Positions 9,280 to 18,563 of a DNA stretch of 64,000 bases are shown here, one piece after another. Position numbers and translations under genes: made by a program. The stretch is from Winogradskyella forsetii. GTDB taxonomy: Bacteria; Bacteroidota; Bacteroidia; Flavobacteriales; Flavobacteriaceae. The DNA lies in contig NZ_CP053348.1 of NCBI RefSeq assembly GCF_013394595.1, positions 1 through 64,000 of the forward strand, given 5' to 3'. The notes below the pieces were generated by a model. It was not told where the DNA came from. It saw nothing but the letters and a program-made list of their open reading frames with translations, and searched no databases. Each line of letters opens with the position of its first letter. Position 1 is the stretch's first letter.

Positions 9280-9290
9280 TCCATAAAAAG

Positions 9291-9309
9291 ATTCCCACTT
9301 TCGTGGGAA
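9291..9309. repeat. small hairpin before yraN
   Basis: TTCCCAC at 9292-9298 and GTGGGAA at 9303-9309 flank the loop TTTC. It resembles the hairpin at 13546-13565, which has the same loop style. It ends six bases before the yraN ATG, so it may affect initiation or end upstream transcription. Confidence 0.6.
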
Positions 9310-9315
9310 GTTAAC

Positions 9316-9675
9316 ATGGCACAACATAACGAACTCGGAAAACTAGGCGAACAATTAGCAACAGATTATCTGCTTGCAAAAGGCTATAAGATTATGGCTC
9401 GCAATTTCGTGTTTCAGAAAGCCGAAATAGATATCATAGCAAAGCACAATAATGTTATGATTTGTGTGGAAGTAAAAACCCGAAATTCTGACTTTTTTGG
9501 AGATCCGCAAGAATTTGTCACTCCAGGTAAAATTAAATTATTGGTAAAAGCCATGGACGCATTTATTATTGAAAATGATATCGATTTAGAAACGCGGTTT
9601 GATATCATTGCAGTTTTGAAGAATAAAATGACCGAACAACTTACGCATTATGAAGATGCTTTTTATCACTTTTAA
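9316..9675 (+). CDS. YraN/UPF0102 nuclease-fold protein
   Basis: Protein of 119 residues of the YraN family. The nuclease-fold residues are visible as Glu37 and Asp39 in AEIDII and Glu52/Lys54 in VEVKTR, the E-D-ExK arrangement of restriction-endonuclease-like folds. The family is near universal but its biochemical role is still poorly known; a role in DNA metabolism is usually proposed. Length is normal. Confidence 0.92.
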   Translation: MAQHNELGKLGEQLATDYLLAKGYKIMARNFVFQKAEIDIIAKHNNVMICVEVKTRNSDFFGDPQEFVTPGKIKLLVKAMDAFIIENDIDLETRFDIIAVLKNKMTEQLTHYEDAFYHF

Positions 9676-9788
9676 GAGCACTAACCCAAAAATCTAACAG
9701 TACCTCATTATGTAGTTCGTCGAAAAAATTATGATTTCATCGTAAAAAGCTTTAGTTTCGAGATATAAACCCCAAAATCTATCATCAT

Positions 9789-10427
9789 ATGAAAGTAAAA
9801 TTATACTTGCTTAGCCTTATGTGTCTAAGTGTTTTATTCAATTGTAGTTCAGAGCAAATATCGGATGATATTGATGAAGAAAATTACTTTAGAGTTACTG
9901 AATACAGAAATTACGATAATAGTAATTTAAGTAGATCTAGCGAACAGATTGAATTTTGCTATAGTGTTAATTTAATGGCCGGACAAAACATCTATGTAGG
10001 TGCGTTAGGCGTCACTAAAACAGAAACAGATTTAATTGTCACTTATGCCACAATACCTGGATGGACAATAGATGAAACACATATAAATGTAGGCGATTGT
10101 AGTGAAGGTTGGGCACCAACTACGGGTTCTGGAAATCCTAAAATTGGAAAATTTGATCATAAAGAACCTCACAGTACAGAAGTTAATAGGGTAGTCTATC
10201 ATATAAATTTAGACGCTATTCCTGATGATTCTGACTTATATTGTTTGGCGGCACACGCGGTTGTCCTTGGACCAAACGGCGAAGAAACAGCTTGGGCTGG
10301 TGGCTCTAATGACGGAGGTGGTTCAATAGGCCGAAGCAATACAAACAATGGCTATACCGTAATGGAATTTCCTGGGAGAAGTTGGGCGACTTACATACAA
10401 TCGTACCTATCATCTTGTATCTATTAA
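9789..10427 (+). CDS. secreted lipoprotein of unknown function
   Basis: Protein of 212 residues with a leader ending at LFNC (Cys19), a plausible lipobox. The mature part has several Cys residues and the stretch YCLAAHAVV followed by GPNGEETAWAGGS. This resembles secreted proteins described only as hypothetical in Flavobacteriia. A strong terminator follows, so it is a single-gene unit. I do not recognise a function. Confidence 0.7.
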   Translation: MKVKLYLLSLMCLSVLFNCSSEQISDDIDEENYFRVTEYRNYDNSNLSRSSEQIEFCYSVNLMAGQNIYVGALGVTKTETDLIVTYATIPGWTIDETHINVGDCSEGWAPTTGSGNPKIGKFDHKEPHSTEVNRVVYHINLDAIPDDSDLYCLAAHAVVLGPNGEETAWAGGSNDGGGSIGRSNTNNGYTVMEFPGRSWATYIQSYLSSCIY

Positions 10428-10454
10428 AAGGCATTGAATACGATTATAAATATT

Positions 10455-10484
10455 AAAGAGCGACTAAAAAGTCGCTCTTTTTTT
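10455..10484 (+). terminator. intrinsic terminator
   Basis: Perfect 11-base arms AAAGAGCGACT (10455-10465) and AGTCGCTCTTT (10470-10480) around AAAA, followed by more T. It lies about 30 bases after the lipoprotein gene. Confidence 0.9.
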
Positions 10485-10543
10485 ATCATAAGTGTATTAA
10501 GAATTTCTATAAAATATTTCTGATTAATAGGAGTGATAATATT

Positions 10544-11122
10544 CTATTTGTAAAAATTCATCTCATCAACAAATTGCCATACATGTTCTGGCAACATAGG
10601 ACGCACGTTTTTTCTATCTTTAATCTCCTTTCTAATAAATGTTGAAGAGAGTTCCATAATTGGTGCATCTACTTTAATGATCTTTGGATGGTCCTTAAAT
10701 TGGGTAGCTATGTTACCTTCAGAAAGTCTTGGGTACACATAAATATTATGGTTCCCTAAAATAAGTTCGTAGTTTTTCCACTTGTGAAAGCTTTTCAAAT
10801 TGTCTTCTCCCATAATCAGGGCAAACTCATAATTTGGATGTTTTTCAAAAAGATACGTGAGCGTATCAATGGTATAGTTGGGTTGCTTTAACCCGAATTC
10901 AATATCACAAGGCCTTAGTTTGTCATACTCTTTTGTTGCCAAATGCACCATTTCTAAACGATGGTAGTTATCCAGTAAACTACTTTTCTTTTTAAAAGGA
11001 CTCAATGGTGTGACCACAAACCAAACCTGATCTAAATCGCTATGTTCTGCCAAATGATTGGCAATGGTTAAATGGCCTACATGGATAGGGTTAAAGGTGC
11101 CGAAATATAAACCGATTTTCAT
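10544..11122 (-). CDS. nadD: nicotinate-nucleotide adenylyltransferase
   Basis: Transfers AMP from ATP to nicotinate mononucleotide in NAD synthesis. The nucleotidyltransferase signature GTFNPIHVGH is at 8-17, and SSTFIRKEI near the C-terminus matches the second ATP-binding motif. Length 192 is typical. Its ATG overlaps the gmk stop by four bases, so it is translated from the yicC-gmk-nadD mRNA. Confidence 0.95.
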   Translation of the reverse strand: MKIGLYFGTFNPIHVGHLTIANHLAEHSDLDQVWFVVTPLSPFKKKSSLLDNYHRLEMVHLATKEYDKLRPCDIEFGLKQPNYTIDTLTYLFEKHPNYEFALIMGEDNLKSFHKWKNYELILGNHNIYVYPRLSEGNIATQFKDHPKIIKVDAPIMELSSTFIRKEIKDRKNVRPMLPEHVWQFVDEMNFYK

Positions 11123-11715
11123 GATTGCTCTTTAATAAAATCTGAGACTAAATTATAGGCGTTTTCTAAAGCGTCGTCTAAGTTAGCATTAACTACAATA
11201 TGATCAAAAAGTGGCGCTGTAGCTAATTCGGCTGGTGCTTTTGCCACACGCATACTTATTTTTTCTGGACTTTCTTCTCCACGATCTTTTAAGCGTCTTA
11301 CGAGCTCGTTTAAATCTGGAGGTTTAACAAAAATGGAAATAGTTTGCTCGGGGAATTTTCGTTTGATACGCAGTCCACCTGACACATCAATATCAAAAAT
11401 AACATGTTTTCCTTTTGCCCATATCCGTGCAATTTCGGTTTTTAAGGTGCCATAAAAATTATCTCTATACACTTCTTCCCACTCTAAGAATTCATCGTTT
11501 TTAATACGGTTTTTAAATTCTTTAAGGGATAAGTAATAATAATCTTTTCCATTTACTTCATTACCACGTTTTTCACGTGAGGTTGCCGAAATGGAAAATT
11601 CTAAATTGAGTTCAGGTTGTTTTAACAAATGACGCACTATAGTTGTTTTTCCAGATCCAGATGGTGCTGAAAACACAATGAGTTTGCCTTGTTTTTCGTT
11701 TTTAATTTCTGACAC
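11119..11715 (-). CDS. gmk: guanylate kinase
   Basis: Phosphorylates GMP to GDP. The P-loop APSGSGKT is at 17-24, and the GMP-binding segment (SATSREKRGNEVNGKDYYY) follows. The 198 residues are full length. It sits between yicC and nadD, a gene order common in Bacteroidota. It overlaps nadD by four bases. Confidence 0.96.
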   Translation of the reverse strand: MSEIKNEKQGKLIVFSAPSGSGKTTIVRHLLKQPELNLEFSISATSREKRGNEVNGKDYYYLSLKEFKNRIKNDEFLEWEEVYRDNFYGTLKTEIARIWAKGKHVIFDIDVSGGLRIKRKFPEQTISIFVKPPDLNELVRRLKDRGEESPEKISMRVAKAPAELATAPLFDHIVVNANLDDALENAYNLVSDFIKEQS

Positions 11716-11764
11716 TTTTTGACTAATTTTTTACTGAATACTGCGACTGTGACTGTCAACTCGT

Positions 11765-12622
11765 CTATAGTACATTCAGCATTTGTTCTTTGATCTTTTC
11801 AAGTTCATCTTTCATCTGTACCACAAGCTTTTGCATTGGTGCATAATTGGATTTTGAACCGATAGTATTGATTTCCCGTCCAATTTCCTGAGAGATAAAC
11901 CCTAATTTTTTTCCATTGGAATCATCAGATTTTAGCGCTTTTGTAAAATAATCCAAGTGATTGTCTAATCTTACTTTTTCTTCGGTAATATCAAATTTCT
12001 CAATATAATAGACCAACTCTTGTTCAAAACGATTTTCATCCACCTTTTCTTTAATATCAGCAATGCCTTTTTCTAATCGTGCCCTTACACCATCAATTCG
12101 ATCAGGATCCATTGTTATGACCTCGTTAAGTAAGCGTTTTAAGGTGGTAATTCTATCTACAAAATCTTGTTTCAAAGTGGCGCCTTCATCCTCGCGATAT
12201 TCAACAATTTTGGTGATGGCCTCATTGATGCCGTTGGCAATTAAAGCCCATTCTTCTTCATCAATATCATCGCGTTCAGTAGTTACGGCATCTGGCAAAC
12301 GAATGGCCATTTTCAAGAGTTCCGTAGCGTCTCCATCGACCACTTCTTTGAGTTGCTTAATGTATTCTTTTACAACTGTTTTGTTGATTTTAGAGCTGGT
12401 GTCTTCGCCTGTTATTTCAACAAAAAGCGAAAAATCCACCTTTCCTCTCCCAAGGTGTTTTGCGATTAACTTACGGATTTCTAACTCTTTTTCGCGATAC
12501 ATGGAAGGCATGCGTGCGTTGAGGTCTAAGCTTTTGCTGTTTAGGGATTTTAATTCTATGGATATTTTTTTTGTTGGGAGCTGTAGTACAGATTTCCCAT
12601 AACCTGTCATGGATTGTATCAT
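11765..12622 (-). CDS. YicC family protein (endoribonuclease-type)
   Basis: The N-terminus MIQSMTGYGK and the C-terminal part EIGREINTIGSKSN are hallmarks of the YicC/YloC family. E. coli YicC has been linked to RNA decay and to small-RNA turnover; the role here is inferred from that family. It has 285 residues, full length. It is the first gene of the yicC-gmk-nadD operon and has a good -7 box upstream. Confidence 0.93.
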   Translation of the reverse strand: MIQSMTGYGKSVLQLPTKKISIELKSLNSKSLDLNARMPSMYREKELEIRKLIAKHLGRGKVDFSLFVEITGEDTSSKINKTVVKEYIKQLKEVVDGDATELLKMAIRLPDAVTTERDDIDEEEWALIANGINEAITKIVEYREDEGATLKQDFVDRITTLKRLLNEVITMDPDRIDGVRARLEKGIADIKEKVDENRFEQELVYYIEKFDITEEKVRLDNHLDYFTKALKSDDSNGKKLGFISQEIGREINTIGSKSNYAPMQKLVVQMKDELEKIKEQMLNVL

Positions 12623-12679
12623 TAAGATGCTTTGATTTAATATCAGATAAAGTTCAAAAACTTATCTGCTTTTGTTGCA

Positions 12680-12687
12680 CAAAGGTA
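12680..12687 (-). promoter_or_regulatory. -7 box of the yicC-gmk-nadD operon
   Basis: The minus strand reads TACCTTTG, an exact TAnnTTTG match, about 58 bases ahead of the yicC ATG. A weak TTTA lies about 20 bases further upstream. Confidence 0.55.
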
Positions 12688-12745
12688 CAAAACTGAACGG
12701 TTTTAAATAGTTTAGAAAGGTATCGATTACCACAATAGACTTTTA

Positions 12746-12753
12746 TAACTTTG
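12746..12753 (+). promoter_or_regulatory. -7 box of the thioesterase gene
   Basis: TAACTTTG matches TAnnTTTG and ends 24 bases ahead of the ATG at 12778. It is divergent to the yicC promoter. Confidence 0.5.
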
Positions 12754-12777
12754 TGATTCTTATTTTAAATCAATTTT

Positions 12778-13257
12778 ATGTACAAAAAACAATTTGAAAT
12801 CCGTTGGAGCGATGTGGATGCTAATGGTCATTTGGCCAATTCTGCCTACACCAATTTTATGAGTCATGCAAGAATGTCTTTCTTTGCCGAACAAGGGTTT
12901 TCTATGCCAGAAATAATGAATCATAATGTAGGACCTGTAGTGTTTTACGAACATATGTATTATTTTAAGGAATCTTTTATCGGGACACCCATTACAGTAA
13001 CTATCGAAGTGTCAGGATTGAGCGATGACGGTATGTTATTTATGTTTGAGCATTATTTTTACAATCATAAAGGCGAAAATTTGGCCTATTGTGAAATGCA
13101 AGGCGCTTGGATTGATTTGAAAGCAAGAAAATTAACCGCTTTGCCAAAAACGTTGCTGGAATTAGCCCAAGAATTCCCAAAATCGGATAGTTTTAAGGTG
13201 TTGACTAAAGCAGATACCCGTAAGCATGGTGTGAAGCCGAAGGCCATGGAACTATAA
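12778..13257 (+). CDS. acyl-CoA thioesterase (4HBT hotdog fold)
   Basis: Protein of 159 residues with the hotdog-fold 4-hydroxybenzoyl-CoA thioesterase signature: RWSDVDANGHLANSAYTNFM, in which the Asp and the N-G-H-x-N segment form the active-site region. It likely hydrolyses a fatty acyl-CoA; the chain length is unknown. It has its own -7 box. A perfect 33-base palindrome lies 13 bases after the stop and probably ends transcription. Confidence 0.88.
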   Translation: MYKKQFEIRWSDVDANGHLANSAYTNFMSHARMSFFAEQGFSMPEIMNHNVGPVVFYEHMYYFKESFIGTPITVTIEVSGLSDDGMLFMFEHYFYNHKGENLAYCEMQGAWIDLKARKLTALPKTLLELAQEFPKSDSFKVLTKADTRKHGVKPKAMEL

Positions 13258-13270
13258 TTTCATTATATAA

Positions 13271-13303
13271 AGACCTTTCAGGTTTTCAAAACCTGAAAGG
13301 TCT
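13271..13303. repeat. perfect 33-base palindrome
   Basis: The arm AGACCTTTCAGGTTTT (13271-13286) is mirrored exactly at 13288-13303 with a single C between. Related, less perfect copies are at 39558, 39638 and 40753. It could act as a terminator for the thioesterase gene. Confidence 0.9.
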
Positions 13304-13545
13304 AATAAGCAATAAGAATCTTTTCTTGTCAACTATTTTTTCAAGCTTCTTTGTAAAATTATCCCATTTACTAAAAGTTTCATCTGGAATTTTATCTCAA
13401 CCTATATTTCATCGATGTTGCTTGACCAAATTTAATAGCAAATAGTTGAATACAATACGTTTATTCATCCATAAGGATGTAGGTACCTGATTTAAAAGAA
13501 TATATTTCAGACTAATGACTAGATCTGATATACCATATTTATTAG

Positions 13546-13565
13546 ATTCCTGCTTTCCCAGGAAT
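13546..13565. repeat. ATTCCTG hairpin
   Basis: ATTCCTG at 13546-13552 pairs with CAGGAAT at 13559-13565 around CTTTCC. Its layout matches the hairpin at 9291-9309. It lies four bases beyond the stop end of the minus-strand acyltransferase-like gene. Confidence 0.65.
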
Positions 13566-13568
13566 TTA

Positions 13569-14702
13569 TTACTTAAAAACCGAATGCTGCTTAAAAGATT
13601 TTATCTGAATATTCTTTATAAATGGTTTCAAAACCTGATTGGTTAAATAGCGTTTATGTTTACAATAACAAGTGAGCGTTTTAGGCGCTGCACCAAGGGT
13701 ACTTTTTATTTCGGAGGCGGTTCTGCCTAAATTGATTTGGTCAGATTTTGTCGCTATTCCTAGCCTTACATAGTCATTTAAAATTCTTGGGTATATTGAA
13801 AATTCTTTATTGTGCGCATAATCAATTCCTATAAAATGCGCATCGAGATGTGTTCCGTTCTGCATAGCAGACAAAAAGCCAACTAATTTTTCATTTAGAA
13901 AATAGCCTTTTACAATAAATTTTTCTTTGAATGCTTTTTTGAGATAAATATAGGTGTCGAGATTCAAAATTTGAGCGTTGAAGTCGGCATTATCAATGGT
14001 ATTTTGATATAGTTCTTGAAGTTCATTTTTATGGATTTCAATATCATTTTCAGTAAACAATTTGGCTTCCAAAAGGTCGCTTTTGGCATCTGCTCTATTC
14101 GCTTTTACTCGGTATTTAGATTTTAAGGCATTGGTGTAATCTTCAAAAGATTGCCATTCGGGTTTTAGGGTAATGATCATATTCGGCTCAACTTGCATGG
14201 CCGCATAATCAAAGGATTTTAGATGGTCGGTAATATAGAGTGATTCGTTCTCAAAATCCTTAACAAATATGGCACTAAGTTTTTTGGTGTTTTTTGAAAT
14301 CTGTTTTACACCTTCTGCTATGGCTTTAAAGGTTTCAATTTTTGGTTCGCCATCTTTTAAAAACGTTCCATATTCGCCACTTAAAAATACGTTGCCACAG
14401 AATAATACTTTAATGTGGTTATTGCAGAACATATTATTAACTACGCGTCTAATTTTATCAGACATCGTAATGTTTTTAGTAATGGTTTCTATACCGATAG
14501 TAACGATTTGTGTATTCGCAAAAGCGACGGCTTCTTTATCTTTTAATATAAAAATGTAGTTGAATTCAATAGCCGTATTGGCGCGTTCAAAAGCACTTAA
14601 AAATTCAGGCGAATAATAACTATTTGTACCACAGTCTAAGCTTTTCCAATAGGATTGTGGAATAGCATCAACGGTTTTAAAGACTTCTGATTTTAAGGAC
14701 AA
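13569..14702 (-). CDS. acyltransferase-like protein (GNAT/FemAB fold)
   Basis: Cytoplasmic protein of 377 residues. The N-terminus (IPQSYWKSLD, then YYSPEFLSAFE) and the C-terminal block YPRILNDYVRLGI...INLGRTASEIKSTLGA resemble GNAT-type acyltransferases of the FemAB/DUF482 kind, which move acyl or aminoacyl groups. No substrate can be named. It starts one base before the EamA stop region, as the last gene of a three-gene operon with an EamA transporter and an ArsC-like protein. A transferase paired with a drug/metabolite exporter may act on a small molecule, but that is inference. Confidence 0.6.
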   Translation of the reverse strand: MSLKSEVFKTVDAIPQSYWKSLDCGTNSYYSPEFLSAFERANTAIEFNYIFILKDKEAVAFANTQIVTIGIETITKNITMSDKIRRVVNNMFCNNHIKVLFCGNVFLSGEYGTFLKDGEPKIETFKAIAEGVKQISKNTKKLSAIFVKDFENESLYITDHLKSFDYAAMQVEPNMIITLKPEWQSFEDYTNALKSKYRVKANRADAKSDLLEAKLFTENDIEIHKNELQELYQNTIDNADFNAQILNLDTYIYLKKAFKEKFIVKGYFLNEKLVGFLSAMQNGTHLDAHFIGIDYAHNKEFSIYPRILNDYVRLGIATKSDQINLGRTASEIKSTLGAAPKTLTCYCKHKRYLTNQVLKPFIKNIQIKSFKQHSVFK

Positions 14703-14703
14703 A

Positions 14704-15597
14704 TTAATTTGCTTTTTTTGGTTTCATTGTTACAATATATACGCCAACAAAAATAAGTAGCATCGCCCCAATTTTCACAGCGTCTATGGAATCGACACCT
14801 AACGAAAGTGCAAAAAGGCCTGCAATTACAGGTTGAAGGTATACAAATATACCCACTGTAGATGCCTTTAGTTTGTTCAACGCTAAAGGGTTCAACAAGT
14901 ATGTCCCAAAAGTAGCACCTATGATTACAAACAAAACCGAGTAGCTAATATTAGGCGTGAAAGTTTGCCATTGAATCTCGCTTAACTCGCTATATCCAAA
15001 AGGCGTAAGCATAATTAACCCAAATAAAAACAGCCACTTAATAAAGGCAAACGGATGGTACTTAGCGATGAGCTTTTTAATGAGTATGACATAAATACTA
15101 TAGGATACGGCATTTAAAAATATCAGTAAATTTCCTAATGGTACATTGTCTCCTGCTCTAGCAGATTTGCCATATAGCGTTAGAAATAAAGCACCTAACA
15201 ATCCTAAAAACACACCAAAGATTTTAAGTTTTGTTATTTTTTCTTTTAAGACATAAGCAGAGAGTACAAGAATGATAATAGGAATAACCGTCATAATTGC
15301 GGAGGCGTGTATTGGCGAAGTATATTCTAACCCTTTAAAAAAGAACAACATATTAACAACAACTCCGAAAATAGCGGCAACTAAAAGCTTTGAAAAATCT
15401 TTTTTTTCAATTTTTTGTTTCGGTAGAAAAAGACTTATGAGCCAAAACATTAGAGTAGCGCCTGCGACTCTTAAAAGTACAAATCCAAAGGGTTTAATGT
15501 AGTTTTCGTTCATTACGTTTTTTGCGATCGTATAATTTAATCCATAAAGTAATTGAACCATTAATACAGCAAAAATCGCAAATCCTCTACTATTCAT
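14704..15597 (-). CDS. EamA/DMT-family transporter
   Basis: Inner-membrane protein of 297 residues with about ten hydrophobic segments and the two-fold EamA repeat. The conserved stretch ASAIMTVIPIIILVLSAYVLKEKIT is visible in part near the middle of repeat one, and the C-terminal repeat ends in GVYIVTMKPKKAN. DMT-family members export amino acids, metabolites or drugs. It overlaps the ArsC-like gene by eight bases at its start and abuts the acyltransferase-like gene, so they form one operon. Confidence 0.9.
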   Translation of the reverse strand: MNSRGFAIFAVLMVQLLYGLNYTIAKNVMNENYIKPFGFVLLRVAGATLMFWLISLFLPKQKIEKKDFSKLLVAAIFGVVVNMLFFFKGLEYTSPIHASAIMTVIPIIILVLSAYVLKEKITKLKIFGVFLGLLGALFLTLYGKSARAGDNVPLGNLLIFLNAVSYSIYVILIKKLIAKYHPFAFIKWLFLFGLIMLTPFGYSELSEIQWQTFTPNISYSVLFVIIGATFGTYLLNPLALNKLKASTVGIFVYLQPVIAGLFALSLGVDSIDAVKIGAMLLIFVGVYIVTMKPKKAN

Positions 15598-15949
15598 TTA
15601 TGATTTGTTTTGCAGCTTCAACTGTTTTTTTTGAATTACCAATAAAAATCTGATTGTTGAAAAGTATTACCGGTCGTTTCAAAAACGTATAATGTTCCAA
15701 AATATAGGTTTTATAATCGTCTTCGGATAGCGATTTATCTTTTAAACCCAATTCCTTATAGAGTCTTGCGCGCTTGCTAAATAAACTTTCATAGCTATCT
15801 GTCAATTCTCGCATTTGTTCAATCTGCTGGATTGTAATTGGTTCTGATTTTATATCTTGAAGTTCAAATCCTTCGGGTAGATTGAGTTCTGAAATGATTC
15901 GTGTACAGGTATTACAGGTGCTTAAATAATATATTTTGTTCATAATCAA
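15590..15949 (-). CDS. ArsC/Spx-family protein
   Basis: Thioredoxin-fold protein of 119 residues with CNTC (Cys12, Cys15) near the N-terminus and the late motif KRPVILFNNQIFIG, both typical of the arsenate-reductase-like ArsC/Spx/YffB family. Most chromosomal members of this size are not proven arsenate reductases. The ATG at 15943 (MNK) is as likely a start as 15949. It is the first gene of the operon with EamA and the acyltransferase-like protein. Confidence 0.85.
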   Translation of the reverse strand: MIMNKIYYLSTCNTCTRIISELNLPEGFELQDIKSEPITIQQIEQMRELTDSYESLFSKRARLYKELGLKDKSLSEDDYKTYILEHYTFLKRPVILFNNQIFIGNSKKTVEAAKQIINE

Positions 15950-16024
15950 AGCAGTTTAAAGTTCAAAATGCAAAGAAACCGTATTTATCACGAATTTTAT
16001 TATTTTTAAGGAAAATATCATTTT

Positions 16025-16480
16025 ATGGATTGGGCTTTCGACATTGCTATTAAAAACAGAAAACTTTTAAAAAGTTTTATAGAGAATCATACTTTAGAAG
16101 AATTGAATAAGGTACCAGAGGGATTTAATAATAACATCATTTGGAACATTGCGCATACTATTGTGACGCAGCAATTATTGGTGTATAAATTATCTGGATT
16201 ACCAATGATTGTTTCGGATGATATGGTAGACACGTTTAGAAAAGGAACTAAAACTGAGCGCGATTTATCTCAGGCTGAAGTTGACACTATAAAAGGCATG
16301 CTGTTTTCTACTATTGAAAAAACAAAAGAAGATTACGATACTAAAATATTTCAGACCTATAATCAATATACTGTGACAACAAAAAGCACATTAAGTAATG
16401 TTGAAGAAGCCATTGACTTTAATAATTTTCATGAAGGTATTCATTTAGGTTATATTTTAGCACTCAGAAAATCACTATAA
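16025..16480 (+). CDS. DinB-like metal-binding protein
   Basis: Four-helix protein of 151 residues of the DinB/YfiT superfamily. Its likely metal ligands are His44 (NIAHT), His136 and His140 (HEGIHLG), the usual three-His pattern. Relatives include thiol-S-transferases (bacillithiol, mycothiol), though the substrate cannot be told. This is not DNA polymerase IV, despite the family name. The antiporter gene begins four bases after its stop, so they may share a transcript. Confidence 0.85.
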   Translation: MDWAFDIAIKNRKLLKSFIENHTLEELNKVPEGFNNNIIWNIAHTIVTQQLLVYKLSGLPMIVSDDMVDTFRKGTKTERDLSQAEVDTIKGMLFSTIEKTKEDYDTKIFQTYNQYTVTTKSTLSNVEEAIDFNNFHEGIHLGYILALRKSL

Positions 16481-16484
16481 TTTT

Positions 16485-17732
16485 ATGGATTACTATTCAA
16501 TTGCCACTATTTTAATTGTACTGTCTGCGCTCTTTGGCTACATAAATGTTCGATTTTTAAAACTGCCAATCACTATTGGTTTAATGATTATAACCATTGT
16601 ATTTACAGTGGTTTTGGTGGGTATTGCCCAATTTGATGACACCTTATTGATACAGGAAAAGAAATTTATTAAACTCATAGATTTCGAAACCGTTCTACTG
16701 GATATAATGTTGAGTTTTCTGTTGTTTGCAGGTGCGTTACACACTAATTTTGACCAACTTAAAGTGCAACGATGGCCAATCTTGGCTTTTGCTACTTTAG
16801 GTGTTTCCATATCCACGTTTTTGGTTGGTATTGCTATGTTTTACGTTCTTAAGTTAATGACCTTAGAAGTCAATTTTATCTATTGTTTATTGTTCGGCGC
16901 CTTAATCTCGCCAACAGACCCGATTGCTGTTTTAGGCATTTTAAAGAAAGCAGGAGCACCAAAAAAATTGGAAACTAAAATTGTTGGGGAATCTTTATTT
17001 AATGATGGCGTTGGCGTGGTAGTTTTTTTAACCATTTATGCTATCGCAGCAAAACCAGATGCTGCTATTGAGTTTTCGGATATTGCAACACTATTTGGAC
17101 AGGAAGTTATTGGAGGCATTATACTAGGTCTTTTGCTAGGTTGGATCACCTATCGATTAATGAGGTCAATAGACAATTATGAAATTGAAGTGATATTAAC
17201 CCTAGCCACCGTGATGGGAGGCACCATGTTAGCGCACCAATTTCATTTATCGGCACCTTTAGCAATGGTCACCGCAGGACTTATTGTTGGAAACGATACC
17301 GTAAGAAATTCGGCCATGTCCGAAACCACAGAGCTTTATGTAGATAAATTTTGGGAACTTATAGATGTTCTGCTCAACACTATTCTTTTTGTAATGATTG
17401 GTATGGAAATGTTGGTATTGACTTTGGAAGGCAAATTCATTTACGCAGGCTTATTATCCATTCCTATCATATTAATGTGTCGTTATATTTCATTGTTCCT
17501 TCCGATTAAATTTTTCGAAAGGCGACTGGATTTTGTGCCAAAAACAAATTTAATAATGACTTGGGGAGGCTTGCGAGGCGGTATTTCTATTGCGTTGGCG
17601 TTAAGCCTCACCGCTGAAATGCATAGGGAATTGTTTTTAGTGATCACTTATGTGGTCGTTGTGGTGTCTATTGTTGGCCAAGGGCTAACCGTTGGGCCTA
17701 TTATAAAACGATTGACAAGAAAAGCAGTTTAG
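16485..17732 (+). CDS. NhaP-type Na+(K+)/H+ antiporter (CPA1)
   Basis: Membrane protein of 415 residues with about 12 transmembrane segments. The CPA1 motifs are TDPIAV at 144-149 and NDGVG at 173-177, holding the ion-binding Asp residues, with [14 protein letters not shown] near residue 360. It exchanges Na+ or K+ for protons and so serves pH and salt balance, in keeping with a marine bacterium. There is no C-terminal regulatory RCK domain. The last four bases overlap the convergent DUF3298 gene. Confidence 0.93.
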   Translation: MDYYSIATILIVLSALFGYINVRFLKLPITIGLMIITIVFTVVLVGIAQFDDTLLIQEKKFIKLIDFETVLLDIMLSFLLFAGALHTNFDQLKVQRWPILAFATLGVSISTFLVGIAMFYVLKLMTLEVNFIYCLLFGALISPTDPIAVLGILKKAGAPKKLETKIVGESLFNDGVGVVVFLTIYAIAAKPDAAIEFSDIATLFGQEVIGGIILGLLLGWITYRLMRSIDNYEIEVILTLATVMGGTMLAHQFHLSAPLAMVTAGLIVGNDTVRNSAMSETTELYVDKFWELIDVLLNTILFVMIGMEMLVLTLEGKFIYAGLLSIPIILMCRYISLFLPIKFFERRLDFVPKTNLIMTWGGLRGGISIALALSLTAEMHRELFLVITYVVVVVSIVGQGLTVGPIIKRLTRKAV

Positions 17733-18448
17733 TTTATTTGTAAAAATGGCTCAGCATCTTCAAATGGAATCATAAATTCGGTGTAACCCAAATCATAAGA
17801 TGCCACTTCATAAACATTATAGATTAAAATTAAACCTTCGTCGCTAAACCCAATATTCTCAGGTAATTGAAATGGTTCTCCAAAAAAGAAGTTCTCTATC
17901 GTTAGATTCTTTCTATTGGCTTCTAAGGATTTTATAAAATGTGTTTTCGCCAATTTTGTAAAGCCATCAATATCGTTAATAAAGTCTGTGATTTCTATGG
18001 TTTTTCCGGTTTTGGCATCAAGATTTAACAGTTTAATTTTATCGTTGCCATGTGCACCACCTTTAAACTCATAAGTACTAATGGCGATAGTGATTATGTC
18101 TTCAGATTGATAGGCCAATTCTGTTTCAATATGAAGTTCCCAAACAGGTTCTGATACTTCCGAAAATTCCTCCTTAAACGTTAGGTATTCGGTATTAAAT
18201 GCTTTTAAAATAGCGTTCAAACCAGTTTTATTTTCAGGAGTGTTTAAAGTTTCAATTATGGCTTTTTCAACATTTGAATTAATGGTATTGCTCAATTCGC
18301 TATTGCCCTCTGCTTTACTATAAGTTGCTGAAATTTCAGCTTCAAAAGGTTCTTCAACAGATAGGGTTTCAAAAGTGGCAGGTTTAAATTCTGACGTACA
18401 AGAATTTAAAACAATGATGAAGACTAAAAAGGGGATGATGTGTTTCAA
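17729..18448 (-). CDS. DUF4163/DUF3298 lipoprotein
   Basis: Lipoprotein of 239 residues; the leader ends at LNSC (Cys17). The order is a DUF4163-like domain, then a DUF3298 domain with the motif [13 protein letters not shown] and a C-terminal [13 protein letters not shown]. This architecture is shared with the extracellular part of the anti-sigma factor RsiV, which binds lysozyme; no anti-sigma part is present here. Binding of lysozyme or a similar ligand is therefore only a guess. The gene overlaps nhaP tail to tail. Confidence 0.82.
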   Translation of the reverse strand: MKHIIPFLVFIIVLNSCTSEFKPATFETLSVEEPFEAEISATYSKAEGNSELSNTINSNVEKAIIETLNTPENKTGLNAILKAFNTEYLTFKEEFSEVSEPVWELHIETELAYQSEDIITIAISTYEFKGGAHGNDKIKLLNLDAKTGKTIEITDFINDIDGFTKLAKTHFIKSLEANRKNLTIENFFFGEPFQLPENIGFSDEGLILIYNVYEVASYDLGYTEFMIPFEDAEPFLQIN

Positions 18449-18495
18449 TATAAATGAGTTCTAAGTTAAACAAAGACTAAAGGTATTGTTTAGAA

Positions 18496-18524
18496 TTGAA
18501 TAGAACGAATTATCGTTAAATTTG
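18496..18524 (+). promoter_or_regulatory. promoter of the cystathionine gamma-synthase gene
   Basis: TTG at 18496-18498, an 18-base spacer and TAAATTTG at 18517-18524, fitting the Bacteroidota consensus. The ATG is 40 bases further on at 18564. Confidence 0.55.
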
Positions 18525-18563
18525 TTGTGACTTACAGCAGATAATTATTTAAAGCAATTTAAA

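Larger units (their letters stand above)
13258..13568. other. non-coding interval with two hairpins
   Basis: This 311-base gap between convergent genes holds a perfect palindrome at its left end and a small hairpin at its right end. Between them is AT-rich DNA in which I see no ORF or promoter. Confidence 0.6.

Noticed and set aside
12063..12602. 179-codon ORF opposite yicC
   Set aside because: Mirror image of a clear conserved gene, with a Ser-rich composition typical of antisense frames.
16025..16480. Taking the DinB-like gene as DNA polymerase IV
   Set aside because: It is a 151-residue four-helix metal protein; the polymerase is the gene at 43743-44960.
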